This document shows, one piece after another, positions 8,327 to 17,321 of a stretch of DNA of 64,000 nt (position 1 is the first letter of the stretch; every line of letters begins with the position of its first letter). The notes beneath the pieces were generated by a model that saw nothing but the letters and a program-made list of their open reading frames with translations, was not told the DNA's origin and did no database searches. Source of the stretch: Bacillota bacterium (GTDB taxonomy: Bacteria; Bacillota; Clostridia; Christensenellales; SZUA-584); contig JAEYKW010000025.1 in NCBI GenBank assembly GCA_023408075.1, positions 62,001-126,000 on the forward strand, written 5' to 3'. Made by a program: the position numbers and the translations under genes.

Positions 8327-10051
8327 ATGACAGAAGAATTGACAAGTGCTCTAGGCGAAGTGGCAGGTATACCGTTTGCGGTATGGTTCTTGATCGGGGC
8401 AGCGCTCGTGTTTTTCATGCAGGGCGGCTTCGCAATGGTCGAGACCGGTTTTACGCGTGCAAAAAATGCAGGCAATATCATCATGAAAAACCTCATGGAC
8501 TTTTGCATCGGTACGGTTGTCTTTATGATTATCGGCTTCAGCTTGATGATGGGAGAAAATTATCTTTTTGGTCTGATTGGTGTTCCTGATTTTCAAATCT
8601 TCACTGACTATTCGAACTTCCCGTGGTCCAGCTTCGTATTTAACCTCGTGTTCTGTGCGACGGCTGCCACAATCGTATCTGGTGCCATGGCTGAGCGTAC
8701 AAAATTCTCTGCGTACTGTATTTACAGCGCGGTGATCAGTCTTGTAATCTATCCGGTTGAAGCCGGATGGGTATGGAACGCTCAAGGATGGTTGTTCAAT
8801 CTTGGATACGTTGACTTCGCCGGTTCCACAGCGATTCATATGGTCGGCGGTATCATGTCTTTTGTCGGCGCTTCCTTTCTTGGCGCCCGTATCGGCAAAT
8901 ACACGAAAGACCCCAAAACGGGCAAAAGCATCTCCCGTGCAATTCCAGGCCATTCCATTACGCTCGGTGCACTTGGCGTCTTTATTCTCTGGTTTGGCTG
9001 GTACGGGTTTAACGGCGCAGCTGCACTGAGCGTTGAACAGTTAGGCACAGTATTTGCCACGACGACAATCGCCCCCGGTGTAGCGACAGTTGCTACAATG
9101 CTTTTCACTTGGATAAAGAATGGTAAGCCTGATGTTTCAATGTCTCTTAACGGCTCATTGGCCGGTCTTGTTGCCATAACCGCGCCGTGCGCAAGTGTTG
9201 ACGGCCTTGGAGCCGCAATCATCGGCTTGGTAGCCGGTATACTCGTTGTCGTTGCTGTCGAATTCATCGACAAAAAGCTGCACGTTGACGATCCTGTCGG
9301 TGCCATTGCGGTACATGGCGTCAATGGTCTGTGGGGCGGCCTTGCGGTTGGCTTGTTTGCCACAACAACGGCTCCCGGTTCAGCTGTGAACGGCTTATTC
9401 TATGGCGGCGGGTTGAGCCAGCTTGGCGTTCAGGCCCTGGGTGCCGGTTCAATAATGATCTGGACGATTATTGTCTCAATCATTCTTTTCGCCATCATTA
9501 AAAAAACAAATGGCCTGCGCGTCTCCGCCGAAGAGGAAATCTCCGGTTTGGATCTTCCCGAACATGGCCTCACGAGCGCCTATGCCGACTTTATGATCGC
9601 GATACCCACTGCTGATTTGGGTGATACAACTATACCCGCCGGTGCTGTGCCTGCTGAAATCGCCATTCCTGTTTCCAACAATGCGCATCCCGATGCGAAA
9701 ATCACCAAAGTTACAATCATTGCGAACCAGAACAGATTTGCAAAACTGCAGAGTGCATTGGAAGCTATCGGCGTTACCGGCGTGACAGTCACAAATGTGA
9801 TGGGCTATGGCATGCAGAAAGGCCATCCGGTAAAATACAGAGGCGTTGAACTGGAAACCAAATTGCTGCCCAAAGTCAAGGTTGACATCGTTATTTGCAA
9901 GGTTCCCACCGACCTGCTCATCAAAACTGTTAAGGAAGCTCTATACACCGGCAATGTCGGCGATGGCAAGATATTTATTTTCGACGTAAAAAATGTCATC
10001 AAGGTCAGAACGGGTGAGGAAGGCTATGCGGCGCTTCAGGATGAAGACTGA
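8327..10051 (+). CDS. amt: Ammonium transporter fused to a PII (GlnK/GlnB) domain
   Basis: 574 residues. Residues 1-400 are an Amt/Rh channel with eleven membrane helices; the twin pore histidines correspond to H171 (STAIHMVGG) and H330 (IAVHGVNG). After a linker of about 60 residues, residues 459-574 form a complete PII domain with T-loop YGMQKGHPVKYRGVE, the uridylylatable-type tyrosine (Y504) and the LLPKVKVDIV core. In most bacteria the PII protein is separate and plugs the channel when nitrogen is plentiful; here the plug is tethered. Start ATG follows AAGGAGGAAATAAGA. The gene is monocistronic, with an attenuator-like terminator upstream and a terminator downstream. Confidence 0.95.
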   Translation: MTEELTSALGEVAGIPFAVWFLIGAALVFFMQGGFAMVETGFTRAKNAGNIIMKNLMDFCIGTVVFMIIGFSLMMGENYLFGLIGVPDFQIFTDYSNFPWSSFVFNLVFCATAATIVSGAMAERTKFSAYCIYSAVISLVIYPVEAGWVWNAQGWLFNLGYVDFAGSTAIHMVGGIMSFVGASFLGARIGKYTKDPKTGKSISRAIPGHSITLGALGVFILWFGWYGFNGAAALSVEQLGTVFATTTIAPGVATVATMLFTWIKNGKPDVSMSLNGSLAGLVAITAPCASVDGLGAAIIGLVAGILVVVAVEFIDKKLHVDDPVGAIAVHGVNGLWGGLAVGLFATTTAPGSAVNGLFYGGGLSQLGVQALGAGSIMIWTIIVSIILFAIIKKTNGLRVSAEEEISGLDLPEHGLTSAYADFMIAIPTADLGDTTIPAGAVPAEIAIPVSNNAHPDAKITKVTIIANQNRFAKLQSALEAIGVTGVTVTNVMGYGMQKGHPVKYRGVELETKLLPKVKVDIVICKVPTDLLIKTVKEALYTGNVGDGKIFIFDVKNVIKVRTGEEGYAALQDED

Positions 10052-10090
10052 TAATAAACTTGCGATCCATATAATTCCCTTTTTTTAAGC

Positions 10091-10127
10091 AAAGGGGCCT
10101 CCGCTTAAAACACCCGGAGGTCCTTTT
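10091..10127 (+). terminator. Terminator after amt
   Basis: Stem AAAGG..CCTCCG / CGGAGG..CCTTT (10091-10103 and 10115-10126) followed by TTTTGTTT. Confidence 0.85.
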
Positions 10128-10199
10128 GTTTATACGGGCAATACTTTAAACATGTATTGGCGAAACCATGTACGCGCGCAATCTTAACCATCCGTTTTC

Positions 10200-10229
10200 T
10201 TGACAAAAACACGCACTGACGTATATACT
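10200..10229 (+). promoter_or_regulatory. Promoter of the MATE gene
   Basis: TTGACA (10200-10205), 18-base spacer, TATACT (10224-10229), about 30 bases before the TTG start. Confidence 0.75.
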
Positions 10230-10260
10230 TGCATTTATTATCCGGGAAAGAGGCATCATT

Positions 10261-11619
10261 TTGGATCATACGAGGCAACTGGGGACAGCCCCCATTCTCA
10301 GGCTGGTATTGAAATTTTCTGTTCCGACAATTATCGCAATGACGATCAACGCAATTTACAACCTTATCGACCGTGTATTTGTCGGTCAGTATGTCGGTGA
10401 ATTTGCGCTTGGCGGATTGATCGTATCCTTTCCGCTTATGATTGTCGGCTTTGCCATAGGGACTTTATTTGCCATCGGCGGCGCGACGCTGATTTCCATC
10501 AAGTTCGGAGAACATAAGCCTGAAGAAGCGAATAAGATATTCGGCAATGTGGCAACGCTGATACTCATCAGCAGCATACTCATGACAATACTCGGCGAGA
10601 TCTTTTTGACGCCGCTGCTGCATCTGGCGGGAGCCACCAAAGCTAATTTTCCGTACGCGGAATCCTTTATGCGCATCATCCTGATCGGGCTCGTGTTTCA
10701 GCTGTCTTCCTTCACGATGGCGGCGATTGTGCGCAGCGAGGGCAAGCCTTTCTTGTCTATGATCAGCCAGATAATCTCTGCGCTTGTGAATATCGTGCTC
10801 GACTATTTTTTCTTTGCCGTATTGAAAACGGGTGTGGAAGGAGCCGCTATCGCCACCGTCATCGGACAGCTGGTCGGCTTTTGCATCCTTTTCCGCTTCT
10901 ATTTTATATCCAAGAAAAGCCTGCTGAAAATCACTCTGGAGAGCCTCAAGCTGCGCTGGCAATATGTGCGCCAAATTATGCTGATCGGCGCTTCGAGCTT
11001 TGTCATCAATGTCGGAACAGGCATATCCGCCGCCATCACGAACGGCGCGCTGCTGTTTTATGACGGTGACGCGGCTGTCACATCGTACGGCGCCATCAAC
11101 GCCATATTTACGCTGGTGCTGATGCCTGTGCTCGGATTGCTTCAGGGCATCGGGCCTATCATGGGGTATAACCACGGCATGCGCCAGCCGTCGCGCGTCT
11201 GGAGAACACTTTGGACGGGAATCGGCCTGGGCTGCATATTCACATTCACGCTTTTCGCCCTGCTGGAGCTGTTTCCCGAGGCTTTCGCATCGCTCTTTCT
11301 CGACCCGTCGTCACCGACAATGCCGGTGTGCGCTTACGGTATTCGCCTCACGATGCTCGCTTTGCCGGTGCTGTCGTTCAGCGTGCTGTCCACCGCCTAT
11401 TTCCAGTCTACAGCGCAGGGCAAAAAAAGCTTTTTCATCAGCCTGCTGCGCCAATTGCTCGTCATCGTCGGCGTGTTGGTGCTGCCGCAGTTTTTGCAGC
11501 TGTCCGGCGTATGGCTCGCGGGCCCGTTCTCAGAGCTGCTGTCTTTAATCGTCGCTTCGCTGATGCTCATTTTCGACCGGCGTGCCAAAAGGCAGGAACT
11601 GCTGCCTGCGGAAGCATAA
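10261..11619 (+). CDS. MATE family multidrug/cation antiporter (MepA-like)
   Basis: 452 residues with 12 predicted membrane helices and the usual two-fold repeat. The N-terminal region (LGTAPILRLVLKFSVPTII, then IDRVFVGQYVG) is characteristic of MepA-type MATE pumps, which expel cationic drugs using a Na+ or H+ gradient. The start is TTG 10261 with AAAGAGG upstream; no ATG exists before residue 27, which would cut helix 1. It stands alone between its own promoter and a bidirectional terminator. Confidence 0.9.
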   Translation: MDHTRQLGTAPILRLVLKFSVPTIIAMTINAIYNLIDRVFVGQYVGEFALGGLIVSFPLMIVGFAIGTLFAIGGATLISIKFGEHKPEEANKIFGNVATLILISSILMTILGEIFLTPLLHLAGATKANFPYAESFMRIILIGLVFQLSSFTMAAIVRSEGKPFLSMISQIISALVNIVLDYFFFAVLKTGVEGAAIATVIGQLVGFCILFRFYFISKKSLLKITLESLKLRWQYVRQIMLIGASSFVINVGTGISAAITNGALLFYDGDAAVTSYGAINAIFTLVLMPVLGLLQGIGPIMGYNHGMRQPSRVWRTLWTGIGLGCIFTFTLFALLELFPEAFASLFLDPSSPTMPVCAYGIRLTMLALPVLSFSVLSTAYFQSTAQGKKSFFISLLRQLLVIVGVLVLPQFLQLSGVWLAGPFSELLSLIVASLMLIFDRRAKRQELLPAEA

Positions 11620-11650
11620 AGCTGGCTTTTTCGCATTACAAATATAAAAC

Positions 11651-11680
11651 AAAGGCCGTACCATTTTCGGTATGGCCTTT
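11651..11680. terminator. Bidirectional terminator
   Basis: A 12-base stem AAAGGCCGTACC / GGTATGGCCTTT (one mismatch) with loop ATTTTC, between the convergent MATE and hypothetical genes. Confidence 0.85.
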
Positions 11681-11694
11681 CTCTTGTGCCAACA

Positions 11695-12255
11695 TCAGCC
11701 GGTTGTCACCACAAATGTACCTCTCCATTTAATCACGCGTTTGCCTTCCTCGCTGCAATTTGGCACCGTCCCGTTGCATGAAGGAGTCAGCGCCGGGGTC
11801 ACGTTATTGGCAACCGCCAGATTTTCCACCGATACGCCTACCACCGTAGGAACATTGGTCAGCGTCGTATTCCCTCCAACCGGAGCTTTAACATCGAGGC
11901 TTCCAGCAGCCGATATCCATCCAAGCGGGGTTGATGCCGTTGTGGCTGCGAGTGCTGCGGCCGGAGCACCGTTATTAAAGGGAACCACCTGCTCCTGGAC
12001 ATTATACGCTGGTTCGCTTTGAATGATTGGGAAAGCATTACAAATGTATGGAATCGTTCCGACTAAATAAAACACAACCATCTGCACCGGACCGATATTG
12101 GGCACATCCACCGTTTCTTCCTTGCCCGCGACTTGCAGCTTACTCTTATCAAACAGCACGCTCTTCACGCCGTTTGGATCTGAGAAGCTCTCATCTAGTA
12201 TAAATGGCGGTGAAATTTCTGCTGTGGCGCAAAACGGGATTCTCACTTCAGCCAT
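11695..12255 (-). CDS. Hypothetical protein, 186 aa
   Basis: 186 residues, no signal peptide and no convincing membrane helix. The sequence looks beta-rich: alternating hydrophobic residues with many Val, Thr, Pro, Asn and Ala, and an Ala/Thr-rich middle (about 110-130). Four cysteines lie at about 9, 71, 159 and 166. ATG 12255 has GGAGG 11 bases upstream. I do not recognise the family. Its composition recalls spore-surface or appendage proteins of Clostridia, as does the BclA-like gene 4 kb away, but that is only an impression. Confidence 0.6.
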   Translation of the reverse strand: MAEVRIPFCATAEISPPFILDESFSDPNGVKSVLFDKSKLQVAGKEETVDVPNIGPVQMVVFYLVGTIPYICNAFPIIQSEPAYNVQEQVVPFNNGAPAAALAATTASTPLGWISAAGSLDVKAPVGGNTTLTNVPTVVGVSVENLAVANNVTPALTPSCNGTVPNCSEEGKRVIKWRGTFVVTTG

Positions 12256-12575
12256 GTGTATAAACGCCTCCTATATAGAATTAGTGTTATAGATTAGCCA
12301 CTATATCATATATTATTCTATTTCTCGTATTGTGTGACTTTAAGGACAACCCCTCAGGGGTGTCAAAGCGGGCTAAAGCCTTATCCCGCCTGCATAACAG
12401 GCGAACGTGTTTGCTGTCAGCGATTGTGTGATATCATGCACCGGGCCGATTGACTGCTGAGCGATAATAAGGAGGAAGTTTTGCGAAATGCTGCTGCAAT
12501 TTCGGGGTTCCAGCGGTACAGCAGCAGCCGCCAATACAGCACTAAGACTTAAATCAGCTTTCAATTTAAACGCAC
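12256..12575. other. Intergenic region, no supported gene
   Basis: Short open frames exist on both strands (for example minus 12373-12564, without a start codon, and plus from ATG 12488 after AAGGAGG), but both run through or overlap the terminator at 12576-12604 and neither resembles a known family. Confidence 0.4.
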
Positions 12576-12604
12576 AAAATAAGAGCAGGCCTTTTGGCCT
12601 GCTC
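12576..12604 (-). terminator. Terminator of the two-component operon
   Basis: Perfect nine-base stem GAGCAGGCC / GGCCTGCTC with TTTT loop (12583-12604), followed on the minus strand by TTATTTT. Confidence 0.8.
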
Positions 12605-12659
12605 ATTTATATGAAAAGAGCAATAATTGGAGGGCAATTGCTCTTTTATATATCCCTCA

Positions 12660-14237
12660 TTATTCCCTGAAGCGTTTCACCTCAAACCAGAATACGACGC
12701 CATCCTCAATATTTTCCACACCAAAGCGCTGCCCTAAAACCGTCTGTATCGCTTTGACCACGCTTAAGCCGAGGCCGTAGCTGTCCTGCACGCGCGTGCG
12801 CGCATCATCCGCTTTGTAAAAGCTGTTCCAGATGTTCTCCGTCATCTCTTCAGATATATGAGACCCCGTATTGAAAACGCTGATACGTATCGTCTCGTCC
12901 TGCGCCCGCGTCCAGATTCGCACCTGTTTGCGGCTGTCCCCGTAGCGCGCCGCATTCGATACGTAATTGGCAAGCACCTGCTCAAACCGCATCGCATCGA
13001 ACAGGCCGAGGTGGTCCTCCACGGCTTCGAGCGTAATATGCAGCCCGTGCTGAGCGATATAGCCATCGTATTTTTCGAGAAAGCTCACAATCCGTTCGTT
13101 GACGGACAGCTTCTCGCTGATGATCTCTGTGCGTCCGCTTTCCATTCTCGTTAAGTCCAGCATTTCCTTGAGCAGGCGGCTCATCTTGGCTGCTTCCTCC
13201 GCAATGATCCCGATATAAATATCCTTTTGGGTTTCGGTGCTTGCGTATCCCGTATTCATTTCATCCGCATAGCCCTTAATCAGTGCGAGCGGCGTGCGCA
13301 GCTCATGCGACGCATTGGATATAAACTGCCGCTGGGCGGCGATATCCTTTTCGAGCTGTTCGTTCTGTCTTTTCAGCGTATTCAGTGCGTTTTCGAGTTC
13401 ACTGCCCAAACGGTTGACATCCTCCCCGAGGCTTTGCAGTTCATCCCCGGTGGTGACGTCGCAATGGCTGCCGAAATTGAGCGCCGCCAGCTCTCCCACC
13501 GTGTTCTGAATCTGTCTGATGGGCCGGGTAAAGCTTTTGGACACCTTGAACGCCACGGCCAGCGAGATCAGCAGCGCCAGCAAAGCGCAGGCCAGCAGCA
13601 AAATATTCGCCTGCTGAACGCTTTGGTTGACCGGTTCAATGGCTTGTGTGACGAGTATCGTCACCCCGCTGTCAAGCGTCGCCGTGCAGACCATCATCTC
13701 GATATCGGATCTCGGTTCATGCACCGTGCCGATATAAACGCCGTCCTTAACCTCTGCAAACTCCGTTTTGCCTCTTCGGAATGTGTCGGGCAAATTACCG
13801 TTATCGCTGCCGTCATTATCCTCTTGCCGGCTGTCCGTGCCGACGGACTGTCCGAAGCCCGATGCGCCGCTTCGCGGTGAAAAATCGTCGGACGGCGCTT
13901 GAATTCCCGGCAGAGTCGGGCCGTTGTCCGTCCGGGGCTGCAGGCCGAATTCCGGAGATGTGGAATAGAGAATACCTGTACTGCTTCGAATCATGATGTC
14001 GTATGAATTGCCGACATCCTGTGCGCCGACCGCATCGCGGAGCGTTTCCTCGTCCTGCGTATAATCGATTTTTTCGAGTGCATCCATAGCGCTCAGCATC
14101 GCGTTTTTAATCGCGGCGTAATACAGCGGACGCAGCAGCAGCGTATTGGAAAGCAGTATCAGTGCGGATATACCGAGCACGAGCACTGTGATGATCAAAA
14201 AGAGCCGTTTAGTGATGCCCGTTTTGTGTTTTTTCAT
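12660..14237 (-). CDS. Sensor histidine kinase (HAMP-HisKA-HATPase)
   Basis: 525 residues: membrane helix 1 at about 11-31, an extracellular domain to about 205 with a Ser/Gly/Asp-rich insert, helix 2 at about 210-230, HAMP, HisKA with SNASHELRTP (phospho-acceptor H311), and the ATPase N box (N424/N428) and YGLGL G box near 490. Its ATG overlaps the regulator stop (ATGA). The pair lies 500 bases downstream of the MacA/MacB exporter on the same strand, so the exporter is the likely target, as in many peptide-antibiotic resistance loci. The stimulus is not readable. Confidence 0.93.
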   Translation of the reverse strand: MKKHKTGITKRLFLIITVLVLGISALILLSNTLLLRPLYYAAIKNAMLSAMDALEKIDYTQDEETLRDAVGAQDVGNSYDIMIRSSTGILYSTSPEFGLQPRTDNGPTLPGIQAPSDDFSPRSGASGFGQSVGTDSRQEDNDGSDNGNLPDTFRRGKTEFAEVKDGVYIGTVHEPRSDIEMMVCTATLDSGVTILVTQAIEPVNQSVQQANILLLACALLALLISLAVAFKVSKSFTRPIRQIQNTVGELAALNFGSHCDVTTGDELQSLGEDVNRLGSELENALNTLKRQNEQLEKDIAAQRQFISNASHELRTPLALIKGYADEMNTGYASTETQKDIYIGIIAEEAAKMSRLLKEMLDLTRMESGRTEIISEKLSVNERIVSFLEKYDGYIAQHGLHITLEAVEDHLGLFDAMRFEQVLANYVSNAARYGDSRKQVRIWTRAQDETIRISVFNTGSHISEEMTENIWNSFYKADDARTRVQDSYGLGLSVVKAIQTVLGQRFGVENIEDGVVFWFEVKRFRE

Positions 14238-14917
14238 GACGTCACCTCAAAACGGTAACCGTAGCCGCGCAGCGTGGTGATATAGGCCCCGCACGGGCCG
14301 AGCTTGGTACGCAGGCGGTTGATATGCGTATCGACCGTATTGGGCGAGCCCAGATAGTCGTATCCCCAGACGAATTCAAGTATCTGGTCGCGGCTTAAGG
14401 ATATGTTTTCGTTCTCCGCAAGATAGACGAGCAAGTCATACTCCTTGCGGCTCAGCATCGCTGTTTCGCCCTCCACCGTCACCTCGCGCGCATCCTGATC
14501 AATCTGAACATTGCCGAAAGCCGTGCGCGGTTGGCCTTGGCTCCGCCTGAAAAGCGCTTCCACACGCGCAACGAGCACCATGGGCGTAAACGGCTTGATG
14601 ATATAGTCGTCCGCGCCGCAGTCGAACCCCTTCACCTGGTCATAGTCTTCACCCTTGGCCGTCAGCATCAGCACCGGGCACGACGACTTCGCCCTCAGGC
14701 GGCTGCAGCATGTGAGCCCGTCCATTTCGGGCATCATCACATCGAGTATCACCATATCGGGCGACGCTTCGTCAAACAGCAGCAGCGCCTGTCTTCCGTC
14801 TTCTGCCTCTATCACGCGGTAGCCGCGGTTTTCGAGCACAATGCGCAGCAGATCCCGAAGCCGCGTTTCGTCATCCGCCACCAAAATTGTCCGTTTTACC
14901 ATGTCATCCTGTTTCAT
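14234..14917 (-). CDS. OmpR/PhoB family response regulator
   Basis: 227 residues: receiver domain with acidic pair DDE, phospho-acceptor D59 (VILDVMMPEMDG) and the conserved switch Thr and Lys (MLTAKG, IIKPF), then a winged helix with the OmpR C-terminal signature NTVDTHINRLRTKL. It overlaps the kinase gene by four bases and is transcribed first. The first ATG (14917) has AGAGG upstream; an ATG five codons later is also possible. Confidence 0.94.
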   Translation of the reverse strand: MKQDDMVKRTILVADDETRLRDLLRIVLENRGYRVIEAEDGRQALLLFDEASPDMVILDVMMPEMDGLTCCSRLRAKSSCPVLMLTAKGEDYDQVKGFDCGADDYIIKPFTPMVLVARVEALFRRSQGQPRTAFGNVQIDQDAREVTVEGETAMLSRKEYDLLVYLAENENISLSRDQILEFVWGYDYLGSPNTVDTHINRLRTKLGPCGAYITTLRGYGYRFEVTS

Positions 14918-15421
14918 GTCCCAACCTCTCGGGCTATTATATCATTCTGCGCGGCTGCGAATATTAACATTCTTTGAATCTTAAGTTTGTTTGGTCAGCC
15001 GTGTCACAATGCCAATCAACTCCTGTCATGCCGTCTCAGTCCCCGCAGAGGTATGCTTGAATACAAGATAAATTGCCGTTGGAGAGTGACCGGTTTAAAT
15101 CATTTCTCCTCCGATCACCTGTCGGGGACAGCCCCTTCTGCAAAGAATGGACATGAAAAAAATCTATGTCACGCCGGATGAGCGGCGGATTGCACAACGG
15201 TCAGAAATTTCTTTCCGCATCGGCGTGATGAACGCCCATCACGGTTCGATTCCGGCAGCTGAGTGATTCTGTAAGAGATGCTTCCCGCCGAACCGGGGCT
15301 TATACATTTTGCGCAGCGCAGCGGGATGGGATGAGAGGCTTGACAGTCTATCGGCACGCAGCGCAGGCAGCATATGCTCCCTATCACATGCTGCCTGCTG
15401 CCATCGTGTGTCCTGCGCTGT
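14918..15421. other. 500-base gap between exporter and two-component genes
   Basis: No gene with a ribosome binding site or family match. A TATAAT on the minus strand (14936-14941) lies very close to the regulator start, possibly a promoter with a short leader. Otherwise nothing is clear. Confidence 0.4.
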
Positions 15422-16588
15422 TTACTCGTACCTGAGCGCCTCGATCGGATTGAGTTTGGAGGCCTTGATGGCCGGGTAAATGCCGAATCCCACGCCGACA
15501 ATCAGCGAGAAGCCGAGCGCCATCAGCATCACGCCGGTCTGCACCGTCACCTGCGTGTCGATCAGCGACCCGACGAAGCCCGACCCGAACTGGGCGAGCA
15601 GTATGCCAATCAGCCCGCCGATGCCGCTCACGATGATGGCTTCAAACAGAAACTGCAGCAGAATATCCCGGCGTGTGGCCCCAATGGCCTTTTCCACGCC
15701 GATCTCGCGCGTTCTTTCCATCACGGACACGAGCATGATGTTCATAATGCCGATACCGCCGACCAGCAGCGATATGCCCGCGATACCGCCCAGCATCGCC
15801 GTCTGCGTGGCCGTCACCTCACCCAGCGATTCGAGTATGCTGTCCTGGCTGTTGACTGAAAAGCCGTCGTCCTCCGTGGAATACTGCAGCAGGTCATTCT
15901 CAATGCTGGCCTGCGCGGTCTCCACCATATCGGCGGATGCCGCGCTTGCGTAAATCGTGGATATCGTCGTATTCTGCATCAGTCTCTGCGCAGTCACAAA
16001 CGGAATCATCACGTTATCGTCGGCTGACGATGTCTCATCGTCTCCCTGCTGCTGCAGCACACCGACAACTTCATATTTTGCCCCGTTGATTGATATCGTC
16101 TCGCCCGTCACATTGAGAGAGCCGTACAGGCTGGCGGCAACGTTATACCCGACCACTGCCACCTTGAGGCGGTTCTCATTGTCCCGGTCGGTGATGAAAC
16201 GGCCCGATACCAGCTCATACTCACGAATGCTCTGGTAATCCGAGGTGACGCCCTGCACGCTGGTATCCTCTATGCTCGTCGTCCCGTTCTTGACGGTATA
16301 GGAGGACGAAATATACGGCGACACCGCGCCCACACCCGGCAGACGCCCGATGTTCTGCACATCCTCCAAATCCATATCCGCCCGGTTGTCCCGGATACTG
16401 ATGGTAAGTAAGTTTGATCCCAGCCCTTCTATCTGCTCGGTCACCGCCGCGTTCGAGCTCTGCCCCACGGATATCAGCGCCGTGACGGCGAATATGCCGA
16501 TGATGATGCCGAGCATCGTGAGAAATGAACGCAGCTTGTGTGCCCATACCGCGTCGAAGGCGGATATGATGATCTCATGAATTCTCAT
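15422..16588 (-). CDS. MacB/FtsX-type ABC transporter permease
   Basis: 388 residues: helix 1 near 20-40, a large extracytoplasmic MacB-PCD-like domain (about 45-265), then three helices with the FtsX signature (GIGIMNIMLVSVMERTREIG). It overlaps the ATPase gene by 14 bases. With the ATPase and adaptor it forms a MacAB/YknXYZ-like machine. In Gram-positive bacteria such systems act without an outer-membrane channel on peptides or toxins in the membrane. Confidence 0.93.
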   Translation of the reverse strand: MRIHEIIISAFDAVWAHKLRSFLTMLGIIIGIFAVTALISVGQSSNAAVTEQIEGLGSNLLTISIRDNRADMDLEDVQNIGRLPGVGAVSPYISSSYTVKNGTTSIEDTSVQGVTSDYQSIREYELVSGRFITDRDNENRLKVAVVGYNVAASLYGSLNVTGETISINGAKYEVVGVLQQQGDDETSSADDNVMIPFVTAQRLMQNTTISTIYASAASADMVETAQASIENDLLQYSTEDDGFSVNSQDSILESLGEVTATQTAMLGGIAGISLLVGGIGIMNIMLVSVMERTREIGVEKAIGATRRDILLQFLFEAIIVSGIGGLIGILLAQFGSGFVGSLIDTQVTVQTGVMLMALGFSLIVGVGFGIYPAIKASKLNPIEALRYE

Positions 16589-17288
16589 TTTTGCTTCCTT
16601 CTTTCCTCACATCGGATACAATCTTCCCGTCGAAAAGCTGTATCACCCTGTCCGCCTGCCCGGCAATGCCGCTGTCGTGCGTGATCAGTATAATCGTGTT
16701 GCCCGCCGCATGCAGCTCCTTCATCATTGCCATTATCTCTTTGCTGCTTTTGGAATCGAGATTGCCCGTCGGCTCGTCGGCGAGTATCACAGGCGGTTTA
16801 TTGATCAGCGCACGCGCAATGGCCACACGCTGCTGCTGCCCGCCCGACAAGGCGGCGGGCTTGTGCTTCATTCTGTCACCAAGGCCCACCTTATCGATCG
16901 CCTCAAGCGTCCTCTCCCGCCTCTCCTGTTTTTTGATTCCGGCGTATTTTGCGGGCCGTTCCACATTTTCAAACGCCGTCATCTTTTTGAGCAGGTTGAA
17001 CTGCTGGAATATGAAGCCGATCTTTTGATTGCGCACCTTGGCCAGCCGTTTGTCCGAGAACCTGGAGATGTCCTCGCCGTCGAGCAGATACGTCCCCGAT
17101 GTGGGCGTATCGAGACACCCGATCATGTTCATCAGCGTCGATTTTCCGCTGCCGGATGCCCCGACAATCGCCACAAACTCCTGCTCGTCAATCTTGAGGT
17201 TCACGCCGTCTAGCGCATGCACGCGCTCGCTGCCCATCTCGTAAATCTTGTACATGTCCCTGATTTCAATCAATGCCACACTTGCCAC
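16575..17288 (-). CDS. MacB/LolD-type ABC transporter ATPase
   Basis: 237 residues with Walker A GASGSGKST, Q-loop, signature LSGGQQQRVAIARAL, Walker B VILADEPTGNLDS and the switch His. This is the mechanotransmission (MacB/LolD/FtsE) branch. Encoded 33 bases after the adaptor gene and overlapping the permease gene by 14 bases, so all three should be cotranscribed. Confidence 0.95.
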   Translation of the reverse strand: MASVALIEIRDMYKIYEMGSERVHALDGVNLKIDEQEFVAIVGASGSGKSTLMNMIGCLDTPTSGTYLLDGEDISRFSDKRLAKVRNQKIGFIFQQFNLLKKMTAFENVERPAKYAGIKKQERRERTLEAIDKVGLGDRMKHKPAALSGGQQQRVAIARALINKPPVILADEPTGNLDSKSSKEIMAMMKELHAAGNTIILITHDSGIAGQADRVIQLFDGKIVSDVRKEGSKNENS

Positions 17289-17321
17289 CGCCCGTTCTTA
17301 CAGGTTGCCATATCTGTCACC

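Noticed and set aside
12373..12606. Possible small protein on the minus strand
   Set aside because: Its only start lies beyond the two-component terminator hairpin, no ribosome binding site, no family.
12488..12670. 60-codon plus-strand frame after AAGGAGG
   Set aside because: Good ribosome binding site, but the frame runs through a terminator and into the end of the histidine kinase gene; no resemblance to known proteins.
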